Below, one piece after another: positions 7,365 to 15,512 of a DNA stretch of 64,000 bases. Location of the stretch: assembly GCF_010748935.1 (NCBI RefSeq), contig NZ_CP048797.1:1-64000 (forward strand). Reading direction: 5' to 3'. A model generated the notes under the pieces. It had not been told where the DNA came from, ran no database searches, and was given only the letters and a program-made list of their open reading frames with translations. Source of the stretch: Providencia vermicola. Its GTDB lineage: Bacteria > Pseudomonadota > Gammaproteobacteria > Enterobacterales > Enterobacteriaceae. Both the position numbers and the translations under genes were made by a program. Positions within the stretch are counted from its first letter, which is position 1. Each line of letters begins with the position of its first letter.

Positions 7365-8323
7365 TGGCAGAAAACAAAGAGATCCCCTGGGAGAAAGAGC
7401 TCATTGAGAAGTACATGTTCACCCTGCATAAAGAGCAGGTGAAAGACCGGCGCTGGCGGACCATGTTGCGTGTGCTTCGCGCATCAGGTTTCGTGCTTCT
7501 CATGATCGGCTTCATCATTTTGGCATCTAATCCGGGTGGGATGCCGTGGCAAAGCGCCAAGGCTGGAGCCCCTCACACCGCGTATATCAACATCCGTGGT
7601 GAAATTGCTGCTGGCACACTGGCCGATGCTGATCACCTTATCCCGTCCATCCAAGCAGCATTCGACAACCCGAATTCACAAGCTGTCGTGCTTCGCATAA
7701 ACAGCCCTGGCGGTAGCCCGGTTCAAGCAGGACGGATTTATGAAGAAGTGAAGGCGCAGCGAGCCCTTCATCCGGAGAAAAAGGTCTACGCCATCATTGA
7801 TGACATCGGTGCCTCTGGCGGTTATTACATCGCCTCTGCTGCGGATGAAATCTATGCTGACCGCGCCAGTCTTGTCGGTTCTATCGGCGTCATTAGCTCA
7901 GGGTTTGGATTCACCGGCTTGATGGACAGGCTCGGCATCGAGCGCCGGGCAATCACTTCCGGAGAGCACAAAGCGCTTCTCGACCCATTCTCCCCTCTTA
8001 CCTCTGATATGAAGAAATTCTGGGAGGGCGTTCTATCGAAAACCCACCAGCAGTTCATCGAACGAGTGAAGGCTGGGCGGGGTGATCGACTGAAAGACGC
8101 CCCAGAGGTGTTTTCTGGATTGCTCTGGAACGGGGAGCAGGCCAAAGAAATTGGGCTGATTGATGGCCTGGGGAGTTTGAACTCCGTGGCGCGAGACGTC
8201 ATCCACCAGAGCAACTTGGTGGACTACACACCAACCGAAGACATCATCCGGCGACTGACCCAACGAGCGAAGCTCGAAGCCAGTTCCTTCGTGCAAGAAC
8301 TCAGCGCTGTGAAAGTTTACTGA
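7364..8323 (+). CDS. S49-family (SppA-like) inner-membrane peptidase
   Basis: A 319-aa protease. One transmembrane segment lies near 40-54, then a periplasmic S49 domain. The nucleophile is S151 in GASGGYY and the general base is probably K203 in GEHKALLDPF. It has the single-domain length of bacterial signal-peptide-peptidase A of the short type. The start ATG overlaps the upstream stop; an ATG at 7346 is a weaker alternative. Its neighbours (DsbA-like protein, four-Cys lipoprotein) suggest an envelope protein quality-control role during pilus or transfer apparatus assembly. Confidence 0.9.
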   Translation: MAENKEIPWEKELIEKYMFTLHKEQVKDRRWRTMLRVLRASGFVLLMIGFIILASNPGGMPWQSAKAGAPHTAYINIRGEIAAGTLADADHLIPSIQAAFDNPNSQAVVLRINSPGGSPVQAGRIYEEVKAQRALHPEKKVYAIIDDIGASGGYYIASAADEIYADRASLVGSIGVISSGFGFTGLMDRLGIERRAITSGEHKALLDPFSPLTSDMKKFWEGVLSKTHQQFIERVKAGRGDRLKDAPEVFSGLLWNGEQAKEIGLIDGLGSLNSVARDVIHQSNLVDYTPTEDIIRRLTQRAKLEASSFVQELSAVKVY

Positions 8324-8338
8324 TAGGAGCAGTTTGAC

Positions 8339-9199
8339 ATGACAGAACAAAGTACCAAATCACTACGTCTCGGGGTTTTTGCCGCCATTATTTTGGGGCT
8401 CGTAGGAACCGGGTTCGGAATCTACCAGCTCGTGAAAGAGAAGGATCTGGCGCAAGAGATCGCCAACGTGAAGTTCACGGTCAACCAGGTGAAAGATGCC
8501 GAAGGCGTCACCTTCAAAAGCAAGGCAGAGTTTGAGGCTGCTGTGGCCGAAAGCATCAATAAGTTTGTCGCGCAGAAACAACAAGCCGACATCGATCAGA
8601 AGTATGCCCAGTTCGAGGCGGCACCTGAAAAGGTCGAAGACGGCAAACACATCTATGGGGACCTTGGTGCCCGATTCACGCTGGTGGAGTTCTCTGATAT
8701 GGAGTGCCCCTTCTGTAAGCAATTCCACGACACGCCCAAGCAAATTGTGGATGCCAGTAAAGGCAATGTGAATTGGCAGTGGAAGCACATGCCTCTCGAC
8801 TTCCATAACCCGGCAGCTCACAAGGAAGCGTTGGCCGCTGAATGTATTGCTGAACAGAAGGGCAACCGTGGCTTCTGGGTCTTCGTGAATGAGATTTTCC
8901 ATCACAGCAAAGGCAACGGTGCCGGTGTTTCTGACTTGGCCTCTGTTGTCACGGGTGTTGGTGCTGATCTGGATGCTTTCCGTGAGTGTCTCAGCTCTGG
9001 CAAGCACGAAGATAAAGTTCAAGCTGACATCCAGAAAGCCAAGAGTTACGGCGTTAATGGTACTCCAGCAACCTTTGTTGTAGACAACCAGACAGGCAAG
9101 AGTCAGCTACTCGGTGGTGCTCAACCGGCACAAGCCATCATGGCGGTGATGCGAAAAATGATGATTGAGTCGCAACAAGACGACTCAGCGAACCAATAA
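8339..9199 (+). CDS. Membrane-anchored DsbA-family thiol oxidoreductase
   Basis: A 286-aa protein. A hydrophobic anchor (about 10-30) is followed by a coiled linker, then a thioredoxin/DsbA domain with CPFC at 123-126 and the cis-proline loop GTPATFV near 255. It should form or shuffle disulfides in periplasmic proteins. The next gene encodes a lipoprotein with four conserved cysteines beyond the lipobox, a plausible client. A related four-Cys protein is encoded at 49125 within the transfer region. Confidence 0.88.
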   Translation: MTEQSTKSLRLGVFAAIILGLVGTGFGIYQLVKEKDLAQEIANVKFTVNQVKDAEGVTFKSKAEFEAAVAESINKFVAQKQQADIDQKYAQFEAAPEKVEDGKHIYGDLGARFTLVEFSDMECPFCKQFHDTPKQIVDASKGNVNWQWKHMPLDFHNPAAHKEALAAECIAEQKGNRGFWVFVNEIFHHSKGNGAGVSDLASVVTGVGADLDAFRECLSSGKHEDKVQADIQKAKSYGVNGTPATFVVDNQTGKSQLLGGAQPAQAIMAVMRKMMIESQQDDSANQ

Positions 9200-9201
9200 A
9201 A

Positions 9202-9219
9202 ACTTTCACATGTGAAAGT
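9202..9219. promoter_or_regulatory. 18-bp palindrome, copy 3 (perfect)
   Basis: ACTTTCACATGTGAAAGT between the DsbA-like gene and the lipoprotein gene, where it could act on the downstream transcript or as a protein-binding site. Confidence 0.75.
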
Positions 9220-9232
9220 GGAGTGAGAACTG

Positions 9233-9661
9233 ATGATCAAGATTACAACTAAATTGGGGTGCCTTCTGGCGGGGCTGCTTGTCCTGTCGGCTTGCTCAAG
9301 CGTCCCTCAGACAAGCAACGAATACACGAAAGCCCTGGATGATACCAAACAGGTATGTGCTGCCTGTGCTCTGGTTGGTAATGACCTGCTGGTTGCCCTC
9401 AACAAGTCATGCGACAAACCCATAACCCCGGAGACTCTAACCAGCGTCATGAACAGTAACTCGATGTTTGCCGCCATGATGGCAATTAACTCCATTGGTG
9501 GAACCGACCTTTATCAGGTTTACCGTGATGCGGCTATCGACACCCTGCGATGCAATGAGATGGACACTTGGCCTGAACGGACCAAGGTGCGTTTCCAGCA
9601 GCCCGACATGCAAAAGGCGCTGGCCTTGAGGGTTTCTGTCAGACAGCAGAATGCAAATTAA
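9233..9661 (+). CDS. Four-Cys lipoprotein, paralogue of the 49125 product
   Basis: A 142-aa lipoprotein with lipobox LSAC (C21). The mature part has C42, C45, C60 and C107. The product of 49125-49502 has the same CxxC-x14-C-x46/47-C spacing and similar sequence around VCxxC and the M-F/M-A stretch, so the two are paralogues. It lies directly after the DsbA-like gene and between two copies of the 18-bp palindrome. The function is unknown; an envelope role is inferred. Confidence 0.82.
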   Translation: MIKITTKLGCLLAGLLVLSACSSVPQTSNEYTKALDDTKQVCAACALVGNDLLVALNKSCDKPITPETLTSVMNSNSMFAAMMAINSIGGTDLYQVYRDAAIDTLRCNEMDTWPERTKVRFQQPDMQKALALRVSVRQQNAN

Positions 9662-9678
9662 CTTTCACATGTGAAAGT
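9661..9678. promoter_or_regulatory. 18-bp palindrome, copy 4 (perfect)
   Basis: ACTTTCACATGTGAAAGT begins at the last base of the lipoprotein stop codon, 40 bp before the next start. Confidence 0.75.
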
Positions 9679-9718
9679 CAGGTCCCTCAGGGGCCTGATT
9701 TCACTATGAGGTGTACCA

Positions 9719-10078
9719 ATGGAGTTACAAGAAGCAAAAAATGCTCTCGATAGCCTTCACCCCCACAAGGCCTCAGCCCCTTTGAGGCTTGTCATCCACC
9801 AGCCTGGAGGGATTGGTGGAACCCCTACCGTAGGGGTGAAAGCAATTCATGCTGGGTTTGATTGGGACAGCAACACCATCCTGATCTACCCGGAAGAGCA
9901 GCTCACCCGGTTGACGCCGGATGAGGTCGCCGCCATCACGAAGTCAGTATCGAAGGGACAGTCCTGGCATTCATATCAGCAGTTCAAGAAGTATCGGGAG
10001 CAGTTGGCCGAAGCCACGGAGGAAATTAATAGGCTCAGGGCTGAGCTGGGCAGGTATCAGAATAACGGGAGGGGGTAA
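9719..10078 (+). CDS. Unknown protein with C-terminal coiled coil
   Basis: A 119-aa soluble protein. Residues 90-115 form a charged heptad-like helix ([19 protein letters not shown]). No enzyme motif. Its TAA stop overlaps the ATG of the next, membrane-protein gene, indicating translational coupling. Confidence 0.7.
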   Translation: MELQEAKNALDSLHPHKASAPLRLVIHQPGGIGGTPTVGVKAIHAGFDWDSNTILIYPEEQLTRLTPDEVAAITKSVSKGQSWHSYQQFKKYREQLAEATEEINRLRAELGRYQNNGRG

Positions 10079-10524
10079 TGCTAAAACGCGGAATTATCAA
10101 TCTCGCTGCTAGTTACATCATTGTTGATGCCCTACTCCGGAATGCAGCAATTTGGATCTTTGGCTTGTCCTTCTCCATTGGTGGCACTTACGTCGCTGGC
10201 GAGGCCAGTACATGGGGCGTTTACCTAGCCACTTCTGGTGCAATGACACTCTGTTCTGTCGTAACAGCCTACCTGCTCGTGACCTATCACCGCTGGGGGC
10301 TGATGACGGCCAGGGTCTGGCTGCTATTGAGTGCCTGCCTAAACGGCTATGCCGTCTATTTGAGCAGCCACAACATCCAGTTGGTGGTGGCACTGCTTTC
10401 CAGCCTGTTTATTGCTTTGTGGATGCTCAAGACCCTTGAGCAACCAGCAGTGAAGGGGACGTACAAGGTAATCGCTGATCTTCACCGTCAGCTATGGGGA
10501 ATGTTGAAGGGACAAACACAATGA
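10078..10524 (+). CDS. Four-helix membrane protein, unknown
   Basis: A 148-aa protein with hydrophobic segments near 23-42, 47-69, 76-96 and 99-118 and a short basic C-terminal tail. It starts within the previous stop codon and overlaps the next gene by four bases (ATGA), so it belongs to a tightly coupled membrane-protein cluster. No family recognised. Confidence 0.72.
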   Translation: MLKRGIINLAASYIIVDALLRNAAIWIFGLSFSIGGTYVAGEASTWGVYLATSGAMTLCSVVTAYLLVTYHRWGLMTARVWLLLSACLNGYAVYLSSHNIQLVVALLSSLFIALWMLKTLEQPAVKGTYKVIADLHRQLWGMLKGQTQ

Positions 10525-11039
10525 CGACGAATACTCAAAACGCGAACGCCAACCAGGTTCGGTCTTTACGCGACATGCTTGTCCCCGCCCTGTTGTTCTA
10601 TGTGGTGATGACGGCCATGTTTGTGGGTCTTGACGCATTCATGGATAAACCCACCAGCATGAACCTGCCATTTATGCCGTTCCTTGTCTCGATGGTGAGT
10701 TTTACCAGTGACGCACGTCGAGCGTGGGACTGGCGGAACGGGACCAAGGTTGTGGCCGTATTGACTGCGGTAGCCATGCTGTTGGCATTCATCTATCAAC
10801 TCGCGGTCGGAGAGGTAAATCTCTTAGGGGTTGGTATATACCCGGCCACAGCCATCCTTCTGTTGGCAATCACCTGGGTGATTCGCGCTATCGGAAAGAC
10901 GGCTCCTTTCCAGTTCCTGGGGAGACACCTGGCGCGGTTTGGTGCATCGAAGTGGGTCCAGCGTACCGCCGCAGTCATTGTGCTCGCGGGTGGCCTTGCC
11001 ATCACTGTCTATGCCTACTGGCTTAACCACGGGAGCTGA
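10521..11039 (+). CDS. Multi-pass membrane protein, unknown
   Basis: A 172-aa protein with likely membrane segments near 19-38, 76-95, 100-120 and 148-167. The start ATG at 10521 overlaps the previous TGA; an in-frame upstream start exists but would overlap far more. It is coupled again to the next gene by a TGATG overlap. Confidence 0.72.
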   Translation: MTTNTQNANANQVRSLRDMLVPALLFYVVMTAMFVGLDAFMDKPTSMNLPFMPFLVSMVSFTSDARRAWDWRNGTKVVAVLTAVAMLLAFIYQLAVGEVNLLGVGIYPATAILLLAITWVIRAIGKTAPFQFLGRHLARFGASKWVQRTAAVIVLAGGLAITVYAYWLNHGS

Positions 11040-11269
11040 TGATGATCATTGCAACGAAGAGCGGCTTGCTGGTGGCCGCAGAACTAATCAAGGAAGAGGC
11101 CGGGTACTGGCTACTACAGCCTCGTGACCAAAAGACGCCGGTCAGAGTGAATAAGCAAGATGACAATAAACGCGCTTTCACGCATATGGGAGACGCCCTT
11201 CGCTGGGCAGGTGATCCTGAGCTTGCAAAGCAGTTCGATGCCGAGGGGGAAGAACATGCAAATTCGTGA
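11039..11269 (+). CDS. Small unknown soluble protein
   Basis: A 76-aa protein whose start overlaps the preceding stop. The N-terminus is beta-like (ATKSGLLVAAELI) and the C-terminus is acidic. It overlaps the following gene by 14 bp. No motif recognised. Confidence 0.62.
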   Translation: MMIIATKSGLLVAAELIKEEAGYWLLQPRDQKTPVRVNKQDDNKRAFTHMGDALRWAGDPELAKQFDAEGEEHANS

Positions 11270-12113
11270 CTACATGACAAAGTTGTTTGAAGCATTTGGT
11301 GATGTAGAAGAAGTCACCCGAGAAATGCTTCTGGAGCAGGCGGAGCTCATTCATACGATCAGCGATAAGTGTCAGAGCACAGGCCTGTTTCTGGATAGTC
11401 AGGTTCGTTTCAACCAGTTCGTTCAAGAGATTGAGGCTGACGACAATGTAGAGGATCGGTTGCTTCATGCTTGGTGCTGGGTAATGGACCGAATAGTGAA
11501 GGCACCAACATCCTTTCACATGGATGGGGCTGTGATTTTGACAATGCCTCTGGTCGCCAGATACCTGCCACCAGTTGAACGGGAGCCGGAAACCATCGTG
11601 GTGAATCTCGATGAGGACTACAAGGCTCCTGTAGGCAACCAAACACTCTGCGAGCTCATTATGGAACGGAGGCATTGGCCGCAAGGTGCAACGTGCGCGA
11701 CCCAAGAAGCGGATGGTGAAATCCTCTACTGGGACGCCCCGGTTCAGGTAGTAGAGGAAGGCAGAAAGGCCGCTGGCAAGCATGGCATGATGGCTGAAAT
11801 AGGATTAAAGCATCAAGTAGACTTTTGGTTTTCTGACATGGCCGAAACTCGGCTCGCAACCGATTGGAACACCGCCGTCATCACACCTCACTGCTTGCTA
11901 CTTTCCTATCTTGATGTGCTCCAAAAGAACAAAGTGCCGTTTGATGAGGGGGTGCGGCTCGCTGCCGAATGGGTAACGCAACTTGGTGGGGAGTCTCGTA
12001 AAGATACCGAGGAAGAGCCGGAAGCTGATGCTACGGTGCTTTCCCTTGGGCGAGCCACAGCTCATTGCTTTAAACCTTATCCGGACACACAAAATTTCTA
12101 TTACGAGGCCTAA
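11256..12113 (+). CDS. Unknown 285-aa protein
   Basis: ATG at 11256 was chosen because GAGGGGGAAG lies just upstream. The protein is soluble, acidic and without signal peptide or recognised catalytic motif. Its position after several coupled membrane-protein genes suggests the same transcript. Confidence 0.7.
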   Translation: MQIRDYMTKLFEAFGDVEEVTREMLLEQAELIHTISDKCQSTGLFLDSQVRFNQFVQEIEADDNVEDRLLHAWCWVMDRIVKAPTSFHMDGAVILTMPLVARYLPPVEREPETIVVNLDEDYKAPVGNQTLCELIMERRHWPQGATCATQEADGEILYWDAPVQVVEEGRKAAGKHGMMAEIGLKHQVDFWFSDMAETRLATDWNTAVITPHCLLLSYLDVLQKNKVPFDEGVRLAAEWVTQLGGESRKDTEEEPEADATVLSLGRATAHCFKPYPDTQNFYYEA

Positions 12114-12138
12114 GCCTCACCCAAACAGGAGGATCAAC

Positions 12139-12330
12139 ATGCGATACCAGGTATTTAAAACGAAGGAAGGGGGCCTGCCGGTGTTTACTGCACCGTGGTA
12201 CTGGTTGGCCTCTGCCATTGCTCACTGGTCATCTCTTAACTGGGATGCCTGTCGAATCGTAGACAGCAAGGCGGATAAAACAATGCTCTGCTGGGCCAAG
12301 GCTCTACCGGCTGCAAAAAAGATGGAGTGA
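12139..12330 (+). CDS. Small unknown protein
   Basis: A 63-aa protein with a consensus AGGAGG site seven bases before its ATG. It is rich in aromatic residues (WYWLASAIAHWSSLNW). It ends just before the thermonuclease gene. Too short for a family call. Confidence 0.65.
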   Translation: MRYQVFKTKEGGLPVFTAPWYWLASAIAHWSSLNWDACRIVDSKADKTMLCWAKALPAAKKME

Positions 12331-12332
12331 TT

Positions 12333-12860
12333 ATGAGGTTCGGTTTTGCAAAAAAGACGGGGATTTCAGCGTTCCTATCAGCAATGCTGGTGCTGGCTCC
12401 TCATGTGTGGGCAGAGACCTTCACTGCAAAGGTTGTGGGGGTGTCTGATGGTGATACGGTCAAAGTGCTAACGGAACAAAGCTGCGATACCGGAAAAGAC
12501 TGCCGGAGTGGCAAGATCCAGTACCGAGTAAGGCTCGCGGAGATCGATACTCCAGAGAAAAAGCAGCCATACGGCTCAAAGGCGAAGCAGGCCTTATCAG
12601 ATCTGGTGTTTGGTCGAATGATCAAAGTGGAGCAAATCGACAAAGACCGTTATAGCCGCCTGGTTGCCAATCTCTATGTCGATGGCAAATGGGTCAATGC
12701 CGAAATGGTCCGTTCTGGGAGTGCGTGGGTGTACCGGCAGTACGCCAAAACACCGGAGCTGTTCAAGCTGGAGACCGAGGCCAAAGCCGATAAGCGAGGT
12801 CTCTGGGCATTACCGGAATCGGAGAGAACTCCCCCTTGGGAGTGGCGAAGAAAGCACTAA
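12333..12860 (+). CDS. Secreted thermonuclease-like (SNase) protein
   Basis: A 175-aa protein with an N-terminal signal peptide ending near AHVWA-E. The mature part is a staphylococcal-nuclease domain: DGDTVKV, RVRLAEIDTPE and DRYSRLVA carry the expected Asp/Arg/Glu active-site positions. Such Parb-like/YncB nucleases are common on conjugative plasmids and act on DNA in the periplasm. The start overlaps the previous stop region, with GGAG five bases upstream. Confidence 0.88.
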   Translation: MRFGFAKKTGISAFLSAMLVLAPHVWAETFTAKVVGVSDGDTVKVLTEQSCDTGKDCRSGKIQYRVRLAEIDTPEKKQPYGSKAKQALSDLVFGRMIKVEQIDKDRYSRLVANLYVDGKWVNAEMVRSGSAWVYRQYAKTPELFKLETEAKADKRGLWALPESERTPPWEWRRKH

Positions 12861-12917
12861 CCACACCCCAGAGTATGCAGGTGTAAACAGTAACCAAGAA
12901 AACAAACAGGAATAACG

Positions 12918-13190
12918 ATGAACAAAAGCGAACTGATTATGAAAGTGGCCGAAGACGCTGATATTAGCAAAGCAAAGGCCGAAGCTGCGGTAAATGCGCT
13001 GATCAACTCAGTGAAAGAGGTGCTTAAAGCGGGTGGGACAGTAGCGCTTACTGGGTTTGGTACTTTCCACGTTAAGGAACGCGCAGCGCGAACCGGACGG
13101 AATCCCCAGACTGGAGAGAACATCCAGATCGCGGCGGCCAACATTCCTGGGTTCAAAGCTGGTAAGGGGTTGAAAGACTCCGTGAACTAG
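12918..13190 (+). CDS. HU-family nucleoid protein
   Basis: A 90-aa histone-like protein. The HU signature [22 protein letters not shown] (in two parts, [10 protein letters not shown] and GRNPQTGE) and the full length match the family. It bends and compacts DNA and may help replication, partition or transfer complexes on the plasmid. A perfect 10-bp-stem hairpin follows. Confidence 0.95.
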   Translation: MNKSELIMKVAEDADISKAKAEAAVNALINSVKEVLKAGGTVALTGFGTFHVKERAARTGRNPQTGENIQIAAANIPGFKAGKGLKDSVN

Positions 13191-13223
13191 ATCTTAATCA
13201 TGTGACACATGAATAAGGTTTAC

Positions 13224-13250
13224 ATAAGGCTCCTTTCGTGGGAGCCTTAT
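13224..13250 (+). terminator. Strong hairpin after the HU gene
   Basis: ATAAGGCTCC and GGAGCCTTAT form a perfect 10-bp stem around a 7-base loop. There is no clear U tract, so it may terminate inefficiently or stabilise the HU mRNA. ATGAATAAGG is repeated on both sides. Confidence 0.6.
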
Positions 13251-13278
13251 TCATATCAGACATGAATAAGGGGGCGGA

Positions 13279-13572
13279 ATGAGGTTGTCGTCAACTCAAA
13301 AGGACGTTTTGTTCATTCTATACGCAATTGAGGCCGGTGGAAAAGCCGAGCCTGTACCAGGTGTAAAAATACTGGAGATGATCAACTCAGCTCGCCAGAG
13401 CGGTATTCATGGAACGAACTTCCGAACGTCATGCCACACGCTGGTGGAGAATGGCCTGTTGAACAAGTACCGGAATGCTTCTCTAAAGCTGGCCTTTAGG
13501 CTGACCGACGATGGCAGGGAACGTGCAGGAGAGATATACCGCAAACGGCTGGAGGAAGTGCAAGATAAGTAA
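13279..13572 (+). CDS. Small winged-helix DNA-binding protein
   Basis: A 97-aa protein with helix-rich start (SSTQKDVLFILYAIEAGG), a recognition-like helix (TNFRTSCHTLVENGLLNKY) and a wing ending in RLTDDGRERA, the pattern of PadR/MarR-like winged helices. It is probably a transcription factor. GGGGCGGA precedes the ATG. It faces the toxin-antitoxin operon, with a hairpin between them. Confidence 0.72.
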   Translation: MRLSSTQKDVLFILYAIEAGGKAEPVPGVKILEMINSARQSGIHGTNFRTSCHTLVENGLLNKYRNASLKLAFRLTDDGRERAGEIYRKRLEEVQDK

Positions 13573-13594
13573 TACGCCCCATAACGGGGCGTAT
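13572..13594. terminator. Convergent-gene hairpin
   Basis: ATACGCCCC and GGGGCGTAT form a 9-bp stem with loop ATAAC between the winged-helix gene and the antitoxin gene, which converge here. Probably a bidirectional terminator. Confidence 0.6.
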
Positions 13595-13598
13595 CGAG

Positions 13599-13901
13599 TT
13601 AAACGGCAAAGCCGTAGTGGGTGCCGTCCGGAAGTTCAACATCGAGGCGTAGCTTGCCACCGGAGGCCTCAACGTACCGCTTAATGGACGACAGCTTGAG
13701 ATCTCGTCCAGGTTTTTCCATCTCGGAGACTGTCGGCTGTCTCACACCCAGAGATGCAGCAATTTCCCCCTGGGTAAGGTTCATGCGATCACGAAGCTCT
13801 GCCAAGTGGATGTTCAGTAACATCTCAGTGGCCGCTTTCTGTGCTTTGGCAACAACCTCAGGCTTTTCTGTTGCCAGCATTTGGTCAAGAGTTCTTGCCA
13901 T
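13599..13901 (-). CDS. HigA-like XRE antitoxin
   Basis: A 100-aa protein with a helix-turn-helix of the Cro/C1 type (LTQGEIAASLGVRQPTVSEMEK). It follows the toxin gene by 4 bases, the toxin-first order typical of HigBA. It neutralises the toxin and represses the operon through half-sites near 14274-14307. AAGGAG precedes the ATG. Confidence 0.88.
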   Translation of the reverse strand: MARTLDQMLATEKPEVVAKAQKAATEMLLNIHLAELRDRMNLTQGEIAASLGVRQPTVSEMEKPGRDLKLSSIKRYVEASGGKLRLDVELPDGTHYGFAV

Positions 13902-13905
13902 AACG

Positions 13906-14256
13906 TCACTCCTTCTTCAATTTATCCAAGTGCGCCGCAAACTCGCGGTCTGCAATTGGGATCATTACTTCATAAAACCTTTTCTCGTCCCCGGTCTTGT
14001 TACCGGCGCAGAGAAGAATCCCCTTACGCTTTGGATCGAACGCAAAGAATGCCCTGATAGGATCTCCTTTGCTTTGGACCCGCAGCTCTTTCATGTTGCT
14101 GTAGGATGAACCGTTAACAGTATCCGCGTATGGTCTCGACAGCATGGGACCTCTATCTCGCAGCACCATCATCGAAGCCAGCACGTTGGCTCTATCGGTA
14201 TCATCCAGTGCATCGAACCACTCATCAAAGGTGTCAGTTGTCTCGATGACCCACAT
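13906..14256 (-). CDS. HigB/RelE-superfamily toxin (phage Gp49-like)
   Basis: A 116-aa protein of the Gp49/HigB-like group of RelE toxins: WFDALDDTDRANVLASMMVLRDRGP, MKELRVQ and IRAFFAFDPKRKGILLCAGNKTG are its signature blocks (in order). It is expected to cut mRNA at the ribosome. It is followed by the antitoxin gene and acts as a stability module for the plasmid. Confidence 0.88.
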   Translation of the reverse strand: MWVIETTDTFDEWFDALDDTDRANVLASMMVLRDRGPMLSRPYADTVNGSSYSNMKELRVQSKGDPIRAFFAFDPKRKGILLCAGNKTGDEKRFYEVMIPIADREFAAHLDKLKKE

Positions 14257-14273
14257 GGTTTCTCCTTACTTAA

Positions 14274-14307
14274 TATAGGTGCAATCCTATATAGATTCAA
14301 ACCTATA
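14274..14307. promoter_or_regulatory. Operator of the toxin-antitoxin operon
   Basis: TATAGG-TGCAAT-CCTATA forms an inverted repeat (14274-14291), and a third CCTATA lies at 14302-14307. It sits just upstream of the toxin start on the minus strand and is the likely antitoxin binding site. Confidence 0.6.
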
Positions 14308-14350
14308 ATCAAGAAAAATCGGCGGCTATGGGGGACGAAATGCCGGTAAG

Positions 14351-14405
14351 TAGTCATGTGACTAAAATAGGGGGTAGAATAGGCCTCAATATAGTCATGT
14401 GACTA
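14351..14405. promoter_or_regulatory. Paired TAGTCATGTGACTA palindromes
   Basis: Two perfect 14-bp palindromes TAGTCATGTGACTA (14351-14364 and 14392-14405), four helical turns apart, flank the presumed promoter of the mini-ParB gene. They are probably an autoregulatory operator. The centre CATGTG resembles that of the dispersed 18-bp palindrome, but the arms differ. Confidence 0.65.
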
Positions 14406-14418
14406 AAAGGTGTACTGA

Positions 14419-14967
14419 ATGAACAACCTGCCCCTACTGCTCGACGCAAGAGAAGCCATTGACTACTACCACCAGCATCCAGACATGACTGATGCAGAAA
14501 AGGCCTATGTGGTCGCGTTCCTAAGCGGAGAGGGGCGCTCAAACAGTCAGATCAGAGAGGAACTGGGGATTGAGAAGGTATACACGGTTACACACCTGAA
14601 ACGCGCCGGTACGCTGTCGGAGGAAGAGCTCACACTCTGGCTCAGAAATCCACGCAAGATCACCCTGGGACATGTGAGAGCCGTGGCTAAGTTACCTATC
14701 AGCAAGAGAGAAAAGCTCCTGAGGGATCTCCTGCATACCAGGACACCGGTTCATACATATGAGGCGATAGCGAAGGGCAAAGAAGTGGATAGGGATGCTG
14801 ACATTAAGCGTCTGGAAACCCTGATGAGCGATGCGACGGGTAGGCCCATCAAAATTCGCTATAACCCCGCGAAGCGCTCCGGGGAGCTGACGCTGGGATT
14901 CTTCACGCTCGATGACCTGGATGACGTGTGCAAGGCTCTGGGGTTTGATCCAAGCGAGCAGATGTAA
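14419..14967 (+). CDS. Miniature ParB-family DNA-binding protein
   Basis: A 182-aa protein aligning to the middle and end of ParB/Spo0J: a helix-turn-helix (NSQIREELGIEKVYTVTHLKR), the GHVRAVAKLP motif and a C-terminal dimerisation-like segment (GRPIKIRYNPAKRSGELTLG). The N-terminal CTP-binding domain with GERR is absent, so it cannot form a CTP clamp. It is more likely a regulator than a partition protein. Two palindromes lie directly upstream and one 18-bp palindrome directly downstream. Confidence 0.75.
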   Translation: MNNLPLLLDAREAIDYYHQHPDMTDAEKAYVVAFLSGEGRSNSQIREELGIEKVYTVTHLKRAGTLSEEELTLWLRNPRKITLGHVRAVAKLPISKREKLLRDLLHTRTPVHTYEAIAKGKEVDRDADIKRLETLMSDATGRPIKIRYNPAKRSGELTLGFFTLDDLDDVCKALGFDPSEQM

Positions 14968-14975
14968 ACCAGAAA

Positions 14976-14993
14976 ACTTTCACATGTGAAAGT
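14976..14993. promoter_or_regulatory. 18-bp palindrome, copy 5 (perfect)
   Basis: ACTTTCACATGTGAAAGT, nine bases after the mini-ParB stop and 23 bases before a symmetric promoter. Confidence 0.75.
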
Positions 14994-15015
14994 CTTGCAA
15001 GGTGTCTTTTTATTG

Positions 15016-15045
15016 TTTACAGTATCATAAAATGAATCTGTAAAG
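15016..15045 (+). promoter_or_regulatory. Symmetric promoter/operator
   Basis: TTTACA, 17-bp spacer containing ATCATAAAATGA, then TGTAAA. It reads toward the genes starting at 15057. Confidence 0.65.
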
Positions 15046-15056
15046 GTGCGCGATGA

Positions 15057-15308
15057 ATGTGCTTCCAACGAAAAGCTGGCCTTGGGCGTTATAACTCAAC
15101 CAGACCTGAGTGGCTGGCGGCGTACCGAAACGCAAGATGTATGAGAAGCTCAGGTAAAGAACCTGATGCTTCTCTTTCCGGGATAGCTTGGAAGGCGCAA
15201 CTCATTGTTGCCCATGAAAGAGGCAGAATTGACAGCCTGGCTGTCCCTTTGGATGCCAGATTGATAGCAAAGAACCTCATCGACGAGATCCTTGCTGAGG
15301 AGAACTGA
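15057..15308 (+). CDS. Small unknown protein
   Basis: An 83-aa basic protein that heads a run of four overlapping small genes (15057-16347). The start ATG lies 12 bases downstream of the promoter's end, with AGGTG upstream. No family recognised. Its stop overlaps the next start by one base. Confidence 0.6.
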   Translation: MCFQRKAGLGRYNSTRPEWLAAYRNARCMRSSGKEPDASLSGIAWKAQLIVAHERGRIDSLAVPLDARLIAKNLIDEILAEEN

Positions 15309-15502
15309 TGGACGAAAAAATTACCTACGAAGAAATGCTTGAACAACTCGACCAGAAAGGCATCCGCGTCACCAACGGGGCGAGACGGCTTTATGTCGCG
15401 TTGAACAACGGAGTCAAAGCTGAGGTGCTGGGTAACTGCGGTCCCGCCACAATCAGCTTGGTTGACGGGATGATTGTTGTGGAAGAGCAGACTCTCCACT
15501 AA
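15308..15502 (+). CDS. Small unknown protein
   Basis: A 64-aa acidic protein translationally coupled to the preceding gene (TGATG). No motif is recognised. Confidence 0.6.
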   Translation: MDEKITYEEMLEQLDQKGIRVTNGARRLYVALNNGVKAEVLGNCGPATISLVDGMIVVEEQTLH

Positions 15503-15512
15503 GGGCAGCAGC

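Noticed and set aside
11512..11524. Tenth copy of the 18-bp palindrome (CTTTCACATGGAT)
   Set aside because: Only the left half matches; the right arm is not complementary and it lies within a gene.
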